A DNA stretch of 49,040 bases from Microcaldota archaeon (GTDB taxonomy: Archaea > Micrarchaeota > Micrarchaeia > Anstonellales > JAGGVH01), in NCBI GenBank assembly GCA_020854835.1, contig JAHKLX010000036.1:1-49040 (forward strand), written 5' to 3'. This document shows positions 1 through 6,702 of this stretch, piece after piece; the stretch's first letter is position 1, and each line of letters begins with the position of its first letter. The notes beneath the pieces are model-generated. The model saw only the letters and a list, made by a program, of their open reading frames with translations. It was not told where the DNA came from and did not search any database. Made by a program: the position numbers and the translations under genes.

Positions 1-23
1 TCTATCAGTTCTTTGTAGTCCAT
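1..23 (-). CDS. Start of a small coiled-coil protein, partial copy across the circle junction
   Basis: These 23 bases are the first codons of the minus-strand gene found whole at 48749-48922. Only the start codon and the residues MDYKELI are present here because the linear record was cut inside the gene. The purine-rich ribosome binding site (AGGAG) lies just to the right at about 31-35. It is not a separate gene. Confidence 0.8.
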
Positions 24-67
24 GTTCTTTCTCCTCTTGAAGCGGCCCGCATCAATAAGCACCGAAC

Positions 68-98
68 ATCATGCCCTAATATCTATGCCGTATCTCCT
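68..98. repeat. Left arm of a 31-bp inverted repeat flanking a gene
   Basis: The reverse complement of this segment matches bases 583-613 at 28 of 31 positions. The two arms bracket exactly one gene (107-562, minus strand). The arm reads AGGAGATACGGC, then a variable core, then ATTAGGGCATGAT when read leftward. No target-site duplication is visible outside the arms. Confidence 0.85.
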
Positions 99-106
99 GG
101 TTAAGT

Positions 107-562
107 TTAGCTTCTCCTCAAAATTTCCGCCTGGGCTAACAAAAGCTCATCGAGCTTCTTCTGGTCCTCGGCGGTAAACTCTGTCTCGTTCAACAGTTTC
201 TTAGCCATAAGCCCTTCGAGGCTCACCACTTTCGAGCGTTCTTTTATACCGTTAATGATCCGCTTGTTTTCAGTCGCTCCGGTCGCGTTCGACCGAGGAG
301 CCGAAATTTTTCCTTCTTTCAGCAACGACCACTTTTCTTCAGCCGCTACCTTTTTATCACCTACCGACTTCAACGATGCACCGGCGTCGGCTAAAATCTG
401 CTTCACGCCGTACACCGTTATATGCTTTTGGACTTCAGACATATCGTTGAAGTCTGGGAAAATTCTAGCTAAGTCAAACGTAGCTACGGTTTTTTCATTC
501 TCTGCCTCGCACATGGTCAGGACGGTTTTGTCTACTGACCACTTCAGTAATCTCTTTGCCAT
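107..562 (-). CDS. Conserved phage protein, paralogue of the gene at 40798-41193
   Basis: A 151-residue protein of unknown function and the first gene of the leftward arm after the control region. Its start follows a good ribosome binding site (AAGGAG, 7 bases upstream). Residues 28-90 resemble the 131-residue product at 40798-41193: both have a TFD segment, a YG.xQ(I/K)L.DA(G/A) segment and a conserved Trp-xxL, the core of a family that recurs in many tailed phages without a known role. The C-terminal third is helical and charged. The gene is more GC-rich than its neighbours and is bracketed by a 31-bp inverted repeat, which hints at separate acquisition. It has no signal peptide or membrane segment and is probably cytoplasmic. 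Being a real gene is near certain; function is not assignable. Confidence 0.75.
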   Translation of the reverse strand: MAKRLLKWSVDKTVLTMCEAENEKTVATFDLARIFPDFNDMSEVQKHITVYGVKQILADAGASLKSVGDKKVAAEEKWSLLKEGKISAPRSNATGATENKRIINGIKERSKVVSLEGLMAKKLLNETEFTAEDQKKLDELLLAQAEILRRS

Positions 563-582
563 GTCTTTCTCCTTTTAGGTTG

Positions 583-613
583 AGGAGATACGGCGCAGAG
601 ATTAGGGCATGAT
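583..613. repeat. Right arm of a 31-bp inverted repeat flanking a gene
   Basis: Partner of bases 68-98 in inverted orientation, with three mismatches in 31 positions. It lies 20 bases upstream of the start of the minus-strand gene at 562, in that gene's probable leader. Confidence 0.85.
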
Positions 614-667
614 TTGCTATTGCATACGGTTGCCGATGCCATGCCGTTTTCGTAGATTACTTTCCAA

Positions 668-685
668 TACGTCAGGCATGACGTA
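668..685. promoter_or_regulatory. Short perfect inverted repeat in the leftward leader
   Basis: TACGTCA and TGACGTA face each other across four bases (ggca). It lies between the candidate leftward promoter and the first leftward gene, so it could be an operator or an RNA hairpin in the leader. No protein partner can be named. Confidence 0.4.
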
Positions 686-740
686 AAGCACCGTTATTTA
701 AAAGAGCGACCGGAAAATTTTTGTTTTTTGTTTCCCGTTT

Positions 741-768
741 ATTATTTATACTGCAATCTGCATGCCAA
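741..768 (-). promoter_or_regulatory. Candidate leftward sigma70-type promoter
   Basis: On the minus strand TTGGCA (763-768) and AATAAT (741-746) are separated by 16 bases. Transcription would start near 735 and run into the gene at 562 with a leader of about 170 bases. The match is moderate and no other good leftward promoter was seen closer to the gene. Confidence 0.35.
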
Positions 769-829
769 ACACCTAAGTTATTGTAATCATTGCGTTTTTC
801 GAGGATATTGGCGTAATCACGGGAATAAT

Positions 830-845
830 TCGACAAAATTGTCGA
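830..845. promoter_or_regulatory. Palindromic operator-like site 1 (TCGACA-N4-TGTCGA)
   Basis: Perfect 6-bp arms around the spacer AAAT. One of three copies, all confined to this control region. The geometry is that of a site for a dimeric helix-turn-helix protein. Confidence 0.6.
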
Positions 846-897
846 GCGTTTTTACGGATTTTCGCTTGTTTATTAACAATTTCAACGTGTTACGTAT

Positions 898-913
898 TCG
901 ACAAAAGTGTCGA
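898..913. promoter_or_regulatory. Palindromic operator-like site 2 (TCGACA-N4-TGTCGA)
   Basis: Perfect arms around AAAG. Its start is exactly 21 bp, two helical turns, from that of site 3, which suggests cooperative binding on one face of the DNA. Confidence 0.65.
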
Positions 914-918
914 GGGAT

Positions 919-934
919 TCGACAAAAATGTCGA
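919..934. promoter_or_regulatory. Palindromic operator-like site 3 (TCGACA-N4-TGTCGA)
   Basis: Perfect arms around AAAA. Adjacent to site 2 with five bases between them. All three sites share an A-rich spacer on the plus strand. Confidence 0.65.
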
Positions 935-1211
935 GCTCCGATGGTGGGAATTTTAGGGCTCTTGGTTAATTGGGTATGATTTTTGCAGGTGTTTGGCGTC
1001 ACACAATCTGGCGTTGTGAATGATCCGGATGATGTTGCTGTCCCGTTGGTCGGATTGGTTATGCCTGTTGGTGTTATTATTTCCAGTTGGTATTATTGTT
1101 GCTGTTATTATTGGTACTGAGATAATTTCAATTGAAATAATTTCAGGTGCGACCATCGCGACTGATTTTATTTTTTCTCTGATTGTTTCATGTGAATGTT
1201 TTAGTAGGCTT

Positions 1212-1277
1212 TTGAGAGGGGGTATATGGGCCTTTTTCGTCCACCTCTTCAATAATCCAGCCCCAAATCCCCCTCAA
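1212..1277. repeat. Long imperfect hairpin
   Basis: The left side (TTGAG, GGGGG, GGGC) pairs with the right side (GCCCC, CCCCC, CTCAA) with small bulges around a loop of roughly 28 bases. It could terminate leftward read-through or be a structured leader; there is no uridine tract that would make it a clear intrinsic terminator. Confidence 0.4.
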
Positions 1278-1303
1278 GTAAAATTTTAAACCTAACCCCC
1301 TGA

Positions 1304-1344
1304 GCAAAGCAAGCTTTGCAAAAACAAGCAAAGCAAGGCTTTGT
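1304..1344. repeat. Two tandem GCAAAGC/GCTTTGC hairpins
   Basis: GCAAAGC-AA-GCTTTGC at 1304-1319 is a perfect inverted repeat. A second, slightly imperfect copy (CAAAGC-AAG-GCTTTG) follows at 1329-1343. They sit just upstream of the rightward promoter candidate. Confidence 0.5.
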
Positions 1345-1396
1345 AAACAGTTGTACAAAATTATTTTCAACGGCTAAAAAATAAAGCTTGACTTTC

Positions 1397-1428
1397 TTGG
1401 ATAAATTGTGTTATGGGATTAGTATAAT
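1397..1428 (+). promoter_or_regulatory. Candidate rightward promoter of the structural arm
   Basis: A consensus -10 box TATAAT lies at 1423-1428, 24 bases before the first rightward start codon. The best -35 candidate, TTGGAT at 1397-1402, has a long 20-base spacer, so the promoter may need an activator. A TTGACT at 1388-1393 is too far away (29 bases). Confidence 0.45.
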
Positions 1429-1451
1429 CTAGATGGGGATGCGTTAGGAAT

Positions 1452-1673
1452 ATGGAGCTGGAAAGAGCGTTAGATAGAGCGTTAAACGGTAAGGATGCTG
1501 ATTTTATTGCCGGGCCTATTAAGGACATGAGAGCATTGCAGGTTATATATGTGTGCTCTGCTACGACTGCTAGTGAAAGGTTACAATGTCCGGGCCATAT
1601 TCCTCGTGATGATGATACTTGTACAAAAGCAGTAGAAATACTGGATTACCAAATATGCACTTGGAGTATGTGA
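1452..1673 (+). CDS. Hypothetical protein, first gene of the structural arm
   Basis: A 73-residue protein starting 24 bases after a TATAAT box, with a weak ribosome binding site (TAGGA). Its stop sits two bases before the start of the terminase small subunit, so the two are translated together. It contains three Cys (residues 35, 46 and 57, near YVCSATT, LQCPGH and DTCTKA) and a final YQICTWSM tail, but no motif I recognise. Small proteins ahead of terminase genes are common in phages and may regulate packaging; that is inference only. Position and coupling support that it is real. Confidence 0.6.
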   Translation: MELERALDRALNGKDADFIAGPIKDMRALQVIYVCSATTASERLQCPGHIPRDDDTCTKAVEILDYQICTWSM

Positions 1674-1674
1674 G

Positions 1675-2214
1675 ATGGATGATGAATTTACTGGGATCAT
1701 AGATGACTTTGATAATCCGAACAGTTTAGGTAGACCACCTAAGCATTTTGACTTGGATGCAGCCATTGATCTGCTTGATCGAGGTCATAATACTAAAGAT
1801 GTATCTGCCTATGTTGGTGTATCAGTGCCAACATTAAAGAAGCGCATCCGCGAAATCCAGCAAAAACAAGGCATTCTGCTTAATTACCGTGCTGTACAAT
1901 CCCTCCAATTAACCGAATTACAAGCAAAACTTCTTGAGGCTGTAACTCCAGAAAAAATTAACGAAGCATCGCTTAAGGATATAATCATGTGCTATAAGAT
2001 ACTGAAAGAAAAAGAGCTCGTTATTGAGGGTAAACCTTCTGATATTAAAGGTCTGCTTGCGCACCTTGTTTATCTCGAAAAACAAGAACAGGGTCTTGAA
2101 CCAGAGCTTCTTGAAGACATGGAAGGGAATCCCTTTATTGATATTCCTGTAAATGTAAACGAAAAGCAGTTGGAATTGAACTTACTATCAGAATTGGATA
2201 CGGAGGATTTTTGA
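1675..2214 (+). CDS. terS: Terminase small subunit
   Basis: A 179-residue protein that would recognise the packaging site and load the large subunit on concatemeric DNA. Residues 18-60 form a helix-turn-helix: GRPPKHF, then DLLDRGHNTKDVSAYVGVS, then LKKRIREIQ, the usual DNA-binding end of small terminases. The middle is helical (oligomerisation) and the C-terminus is acidic, ending NLLSELDTEDF, which commonly contacts the large subunit. It directly precedes terL with a TGATG stop/start overlap. The family call rests on the HTH and the position, since small terminases are poorly conserved. Confidence 0.75.
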   Translation: MDDEFTGIIDDFDNPNSLGRPPKHFDLDAAIDLLDRGHNTKDVSAYVGVSVPTLKKRIREIQQKQGILLNYRAVQSLQLTELQAKLLEAVTPEKINEASLKDIIMCYKILKEKELVIEGKPSDIKGLLAHLVYLEKQEQGLEPELLEDMEGNPFIDIPVNVNEKQLELNLLSELDTEDF

Positions 2215-3698
2215 TGGGACAAGCCTTGAATCCGTATTATCTGCGAAAACTTGCTGAGTGGAGGCGGTCTGCTCTTCAGTATGTTAATGACTGTGTTAAG
2301 GCTACTCCAACTAAACAGCAGATGCAACTACTTCAAGTTATAGGCAAAGAAAAACGTGTAACTGTTAGATCGGGTCACGGAACTGGAAAAGATACATCAG
2401 CTGCGTGGATAGCACAGTGGTTCTTGTCTACAAGGGCAAGAGCAAAAGTTGTTGTAACGGCTCCGACAAATCGGCAGTTACGTGATATTTTCTTAACTGA
2501 GTTTAGCAAATGGCTACGCCAGTCAGCTGTTGCTGACGATTTTGTTATTCAGAAAGATGTTGTATTTCACAAGGATGATAAGAAAGAATGGTGGCTCCGT
2601 TTAATTTCTCCGTCTGTTCGCTCAAACAAGGAAGAACAGGCTGAGACATTAGCCGGTCTTCACGGAGATCATCTTTTAATAATAGTTGATGAGAGTTCGG
2701 GCGTACCTGATCCGGTCTTCGTTCCGCTTGAAGGTGCCCTTACACAAGAAGATAATAAGGTTCTGCTCATTGGAAACATGACTAAAAACAACGGATACTT
2801 CTACGATACACACTTTCACGCCACGATTTCTAAGGATTGGACTAGACTTCACTGGGATAGTAGAGAATCTGAAAATGTTCATCCTTCAATGCCGCAATAT
2901 TTCGAGAACAAATACGGCCTTAATTCTAATGTGTTCAGAATCCGTGTTGAAGGCAATCCTCCATTACAGGATGAAACCACACTAATTCCTCTTTGGGCAG
3001 CTGAGCAGTGTATTGGTAATGAGTTTGAAGTTGCAGAGGATGAGCCTCTTTATCTCGGTGTTGATGTAGCTCGTTATGGTGATGACTTTAGTATTATTCT
3101 GCCAAGACGAGGATTAAAGATTTATCCTTGGAATACTTTTCAAGGTATTAGCACAATGGATCTTGGTGGAAACATTCTTCTTGATTACCAAGATCACAAT
3201 GCTCAAGGTGTTGCTATTGATGTTATCGGCGTCGGAGCCGGTGTTTATGACTGGCTTGAGAAGAGAGAACTTAAAGGTCTTCAGGAAATAAATGTTACGC
3301 ACTCTTCAAGTGATATTGAAAAATATCATAGACTTCGTGATGAACTCTGGTGTAGAGTCAGAGATAATTGTCTTAAAGGTGTTTACTCGTTTCCTGATGT
3401 TCTTGTTGAAGGTAATTACCCAGGATCAAAAATGTCAATGGGACAGATTCTTGCTAACGAGCTTTCTTCTGTTCGCTACGGTTTTAATAAGTACGGTGGT
3501 ATTGTAGTGGAAAGCAAACAAAAGATGAAGCTTCGTGGCATAGCGAGTCCTAATATTGCCGATGCCCTTTGCAATACAGAATATTTTCACAACGCAGCTA
3601 CTCGTTATTTCAAGAAAAAAGAAGATGATGATGTTTCTGTTTCACGAAGGTATAGAAATTATGTTGGCGAGTCTAATCAAGGATGGCTGGGAGTATAA
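2214..3698 (+). CDS. terL: Terminase large subunit (packaging ATPase and nuclease)
   Basis: A 494-residue motor that pumps DNA into the procapsid and cuts the concatemer. The ATPase shows Walker A SGHGTGKD (residues 53-60) and Walker B LLIIVDE (154-160) followed by SSG. The C-terminal RNase H-like nuclease begins with GVDVARYGDD (282-291), has a second acidic cluster around IDVIGVG, and a third Asp in NIADALC near 460. The ATG at 2214 overlaps the terS stop and has GGAGG seven bases upstream, so it is preferred to the TTG three bases earlier. The length is normal for the family. Headful packaging would agree with the circularly permuted ends. Confidence 0.93.
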   Translation: MGQALNPYYLRKLAEWRRSALQYVNDCVKATPTKQQMQLLQVIGKEKRVTVRSGHGTGKDTSAAWIAQWFLSTRARAKVVVTAPTNRQLRDIFLTEFSKWLRQSAVADDFVIQKDVVFHKDDKKEWWLRLISPSVRSNKEEQAETLAGLHGDHLLIIVDESSGVPDPVFVPLEGALTQEDNKVLLIGNMTKNNGYFYDTHFHATISKDWTRLHWDSRESENVHPSMPQYFENKYGLNSNVFRIRVEGNPPLQDETTLIPLWAAEQCIGNEFEVAEDEPLYLGVDVARYGDDFSIILPRRGLKIYPWNTFQGISTMDLGGNILLDYQDHNAQGVAIDVIGVGAGVYDWLEKRELKGLQEINVTHSSSDIEKYHRLRDELWCRVRDNCLKGVYSFPDVLVEGNYPGSKMSMGQILANELSSVRYGFNKYGGIVVESKQKMKLRGIASPNIADALCNTEYFHNAATRYFKKKEDDDVSVSRRYRNYVGESNQGWLGV

Positions 3699-3700
3699 CA

Positions 3701-3889
3701 ATGATAAAGATACTGAACAAATCTTGGAATGAAGATACGTTGACTATATTTATCACGACCGACGCAAATACTCTTTGGTTTTATACGTTTCCTAATCTTG
3801 AAAAGTTTTTAAAAGCAGTTCAGTTTGATCGTAAGGAGTTCATGGACTACGTAAGATCTGAGCACATTGTTGGAGTGCAAAAATGCTAA
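3701..3889 (+). CDS. Small hypothetical protein between terminase and portal
   Basis: A 62-residue protein. The start at 3701 lies just after the terL stop and has GGAG upstream; an in-frame start at 3683 inside terL is less likely. The sequence (IFITTDANTLWFYTFPNLEKFLKAV) suggests a compact alpha/beta fold without catalytic motifs. Its last codons overlap the portal start by seven bases, so the two are coupled. It is probably a virion-assembly accessory by position; no function can be assigned. Confidence 0.6.
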   Translation: MIKILNKSWNEDTLTIFITTDANTLWFYTFPNLEKFLKAVQFDRKEFMDYVRSEHIVGVQKC

Positions 3890-6033
3890 AAACAACAGAA
3901 GATAAAGCAAGGCTTATTTTAAAGGAGGTACAGGATCGTCTTAAATCTGCTGAAAGCAAAGACGGTGAAAATCGAGAAGCTGCTTTAGATGATCTTAAAT
4001 TTATTGCTGTTGAGCAATGGCCTGATCATATTAGGCAACAGCGTGAAGCAGATCAGCGTCCCTGTTTAACTGTAAACAAAATGCCTACGTATCTTGATCA
4101 GGTTGTTGGTGATCAGCGAATGAATCGTCCTCAATTGCTTGTTCTTCCTGTTGATAACAACGCTGATATAAAAACAGCAAAAGTTCTCAACGGCTGGATT
4201 AAGCATATTTGGAGAATATCCAAAGCTGATTCAATTATAGATAATGGGTTTGAACATGCTGCAGCATGTGGTTATGGTGCTGTTCGTGTAGTCACTCGAT
4301 ATATAGACGAGATGTCGTTCGATCAGGAAGCTTACATAGTACCTGTTGAGAACGCTCTCGCTATATATTGGGGAGATCATGTTGAGTATGATTGTTCTGA
4401 TTCTGATTACTGCATAATTATAGCGGACATGAATCGTGAGGAATTCAAACGTACCTATAAGAAAGAACCGATGCCCTTTAATTCTACAGATTCTCGGTTT
4501 GTTGACGGCTGGTGTACTAAAGATAAGGTAAGAATTGCTGAGTATTTTGTAAAAGAGAAAGAACCTTTTACTCTCTATGAGCTTATTGATGGCACTATTA
4601 CTGATTCGTTACCACCTAATACACCAGAATCAAGTATTAAAAATAAAAGGGACTCAGAAAAAATCACTATAAAGTGGTACCTTGTATCAGGAAATGACGT
4701 TCTTGATGAAACTGAGTGGATTGGTAAGAAATATATACCAGTTGTTCCGATCTGGGGTAAAGAGCTTAATGTTGGCGGGCGTAAATATCTGCGTGGTCTT
4801 ATTAGAAATGGTAAAGATAGTCAGCGAATGTATAATTACTGGAACAGTGTTGACACAGAAACCATTGCATTACAGCCAAAAATGCCTTATATGGTCACAG
4901 CTAAGCAAATTGCTGGTCATGAGGCACAGTGGAGACAAATACATCAACAGAATTTTCCTTATGTTCTTGTTAATCCTGATCCAAAAGCTCCGGGCTGGCC
5001 AAAGAGAGAGGCTCCACCGCAAATATCCAGCGCTTTTGCTACTAAAATAGCTCAAACTGACCAAGATATTAAAGACACTATTGGCTTACAGAAGGCGTCT
5101 CTTGGTATGGAGTCTAACGAAAGATCTGGAGTTGCTATTAGAGAGCGTAAACATGAAGGCGATGTTGGTGTTTATGCCTTCTATGATAACCTTAGCAGGT
5201 CAATTGAACAGATTGGACGTGTTCTTCTTGATGTAGCACCAAGTCTTCTTGATACCCAGAAGAAAATTCGTCTTGGTTTGGATGATGGAACTGTTGCTTT
5301 TAAAGAAGTTAACATTCCTAGAACTGATGAGGAAGGGAATCAGTACACAGAGATTGATGTAACCACTGGAGTATATGATGTTGCAGTTTCTGCCGGCCCG
5401 AGTTTTACAACACAGAGATCTGAAATGCGGCGCTCTATGACAGAATTTATACAATACGCTCCGGGTATTGCTCCTCTTATTCTGGATCTGTTTGCAAAAG
5501 CACAAGATTGGGAAGGCGCTGAAGAGATTGCTAAGAGAGCGGAGTTTTTATTACCGCCTGAGATACGAGAAGAACTAGCTGCTCAGAGAGTTGAAGCACC
5601 CGAAGGCCAAGATAGGCTCCCTCCTGCCTCATCCCCTCCGGACGAAACGAATCTTGGACGGCTCCCTGAGAATTCGTCAGCCGAAGCTTCTGAGCAGCCC
5701 TCCCAAGAGGAACAAGAATTAACGCAAGAGCAAGTAGAACTTGAAATTTTAATGGTGAAGCTTGAACAAGAGAAAGCAAAACTTGATGGGATTCGCCTTA
5801 AAAATAAACAGTTGGAGGCGGAAACAGGAATAACTGCCGCAGAAGTATCTACAGAGGAAAAAGTCGAACAGCCTAATGCTGAAGAAGGAATGGTAATGCC
5901 TTCTGTTATTGAAGAATCAGTAGCACCAATGCCAGAGATTCCAGTGTCAGAAATTCCAATACCAGAAATGGAAGTAGAAATTCCTGAGGAAGAGGCAGCG
6001 ATGCTTGAACTTCCTGAGAACCTAGCACCATAA
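3883..6033 (+). CDS. Portal protein, P22 type
   Basis: A 716-residue subunit of the dodecameric ring through which DNA enters and leaves the head. The N-terminal half has the P22-portal signature: a helical start, WPDHIRQQREADQRPCLTVN around residues 46-65, then a repeated DQVVGDQRMNRPQ segment. The C-terminal 150 residues are Pro/Glu-rich with a coiled coil near 605-640 (EEQELTQEQVELEILMVK), like the barrel and tail of P22 gp1. The final acidic stretch (PEIPVSEIPIPEMEVEIPEEE) is low complexity. The length agrees with P22 gp1 (about 725 residues). It sits between terminase and scaffold in the canonical order. Confidence 0.92.
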   Translation: MLKTTEDKARLILKEVQDRLKSAESKDGENREAALDDLKFIAVEQWPDHIRQQREADQRPCLTVNKMPTYLDQVVGDQRMNRPQLLVLPVDNNADIKTAKVLNGWIKHIWRISKADSIIDNGFEHAAACGYGAVRVVTRYIDEMSFDQEAYIVPVENALAIYWGDHVEYDCSDSDYCIIIADMNREEFKRTYKKEPMPFNSTDSRFVDGWCTKDKVRIAEYFVKEKEPFTLYELIDGTITDSLPPNTPESSIKNKRDSEKITIKWYLVSGNDVLDETEWIGKKYIPVVPIWGKELNVGGRKYLRGLIRNGKDSQRMYNYWNSVDTETIALQPKMPYMVTAKQIAGHEAQWRQIHQQNFPYVLVNPDPKAPGWPKREAPPQISSAFATKIAQTDQDIKDTIGLQKASLGMESNERSGVAIRERKHEGDVGVYAFYDNLSRSIEQIGRVLLDVAPSLLDTQKKIRLGLDDGTVAFKEVNIPRTDEEGNQYTEIDVTTGVYDVAVSAGPSFTTQRSEMRRSMTEFIQYAPGIAPLILDLFAKAQDWEGAEEIAKRAEFLLPPEIREELAAQRVEAPEGQDRLPPASSPPDETNLGRLPENSSAEASEQPSQEEQELTQEQVELEILMVKLEQEKAKLDGIRLKNKQLEAETGITAAEVSTEEKVEQPNAEEGMVMPSVIEESVAPMPEIPVSEIPIPEMEVEIPEEEAAMLELPENLAP

Positions 6034-6044
6034 AGGAGGTTATT

Positions 6045-6371
6045 ATGGACTTAATCAGCACTAAAATGGAAAAGAAAAAGAAATCTACAAGTGAAGTGGC
6101 GACATATGAAGAACCTCAATACCCATATGGTATGGAGATTAGTTTTAACGAAGAACTTATTTCTAAAATGCCTGATATTATGTCTCTTGATGTAGAAGAC
6201 CTTATAAATATATCAGGTATTGCAAGAATAACTGGTATTCATAGTGATAAGACACAAAATAATAAGTTTGATAGAAGGGTTACTGCTCGATTTGAAAAGA
6301 TTGGCTTTGAGAATAAAAAAGATCTTAAAGATATGAACTTCAGTGAGTACAAAAAGGCACGAGGTAAATAG
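6045..6371 (+). CDS. Capsid staple protein (YSD1_16-like)
   Basis: A 108-residue protein matching the short capsid-stabilising family known from phage YSD1: it begins MDLISTKM, has a P.YPYGMEI segment near residues 26-33, and ends in a beta-rich domain with GIARITGIHSD and VTARFEKIGFE. Such proteins clip neighbouring coat subunits on the shell and typically lie between portal and scaffold, as here. AAGGAGG precedes the start. The family assignment is from remembered motifs and is good but not certain. Confidence 0.6.
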   Translation: MDLISTKMEKKKKSTSEVATYEEPQYPYGMEISFNEELISKMPDIMSLDVEDLINISGIARITGIHSDKTQNNKFDRRVTARFEKIGFENKKDLKDMNFSEYKKARGK

Positions 6372-6373
6372 TT

Positions 6374-6664
6374 ATGCCAGCTAAATCTAAAGCACAGCAA
6401 AGATTGATGGCAACAGCTTTGCATAACCCTTCAAAGGTTAAGAATAAAGAGGTACTGAAAATGGCTAAGAAACAGCTTAAAGAGTATGCGGAGACGAAAA
6501 CTGAAGATCTTCCAGAAAAGAAATCTAATAACGCAATTGCTGATATGAGAGAAGAGGCATATAGGAAGCAGGCTGAAGCTCATAAGAAAAAGAGCTCTTA
6601 TTCTGCTAAATCACTTAAGAAAGTTTTTAATAGACGTAAAGAATTACTTGAATCTATTAAGTAA
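6374..6664 (+). CDS. DUF3008-family protein
   Basis: A 96-residue basic, helical protein. The opening MPAKSKAQQRLM and the motif MAKKQLKEYAETKTEDLPEK follow the DUF3008 pattern (MPAKSKAQQRFMG...DFA.TKHKGLPEK), which is common in phages and of unknown function. Here the C-terminus is extended by about 45 charged residues. It overlaps no neighbour but starts two bases after the staple gene. It probably binds nucleic acid or the procapsid, which is inference only. Confidence 0.65.
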   Translation: MPAKSKAQQRLMATALHNPSKVKNKEVLKMAKKQLKEYAETKTEDLPEKKSNNAIADMREEAYRKQAEAHKKKSSYSAKSLKKVFNRRKELLESIK

Positions 6665-6666
6665 AC

Positions 6667-6700
6667 CAGTCGAAAGACTGCTCCAAGCTGAGGAGGCTTG
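6667..6700 (+). promoter_or_regulatory. Double hairpin with the ribosome binding site in the second loop
   Basis: CAGTC-GAAA-GACTG (6667-6680) is a GNRA-capped stem. It is followed by CAAGC (6684-6688) and GCTTG (6696-6700), whose 7-base loop TGAGGAG exposes the ribosome binding site of the scaffold gene. This could tune scaffold and coat output or block upstream read-through. Confidence 0.45.
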
Positions 6701-6702
6701 CT

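Larger units (their letters stand above)
1..141. repeat. Terminal overlap, left copy (141 bp)
   Basis: Bases 1-141 are identical to bases 48900-49040. The repeat holds the start of a small minus-strand gene and the end of the next one, so it is ordinary genome sequence and not a dedicated terminal element. A 141-base overlap equals a common largest k-mer in short-read assembly, so it most likely marks a circular contig from a circularly permuted genome, not a physical direct terminal repeat. Confidence 0.95.
563..1451. other. Divergent non-coding control region
   Basis: About 890 bases with no convincing gene separate the leftward arm (from 562) from the rightward arm (from 1452). The region holds an inverted repeat TACGTCA-ggca-TGACGTA at 668-685, a leftward promoter-like sequence at 741-768, three TCGACA-N4-TGTCGA palindromes at 830-934, a perfect 14-bp palindrome ATTTCAATTGAAAT at 1125-1138, a long imperfect hairpin at 1212-1277, two GCAAAGC/GCTTTGC hairpins at 1304-1344 and a consensus TATAAT at 1423-1428. 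Short open frames here overlap one another on both strands and lack ribosome binding sites. The position and repeat content fit the main early/late switch of the phage; this is an inference. Confidence 0.7.

Noticed and set aside
255..578. Plus-strand 107-codon frame opposite the gene at 107-562
   Set aside because: Antisense shadow of a well-supported gene with a good ribosome binding site and a paralogue.
728..979. Plus-strand 83-codon frame over the TCGACA palindromes
   Set aside because: No ribosome binding site and its repeats (RIRQKCRGIRQKCR) are just the palindromes read as codons.
953..1252. Minus-strand 99-codon frame in the control region
   Set aside because: Would need a TTG start without a ribosome binding site and mirrors the repeat-driven frame on the opposite strand.
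1020..1289. Plus-strand 89-codon frame with a hydrophobic segment in the control region
   Set aside because: No ribosome binding site, built partly from short repeats, and overlapped almost completely by an open frame on the other strand.
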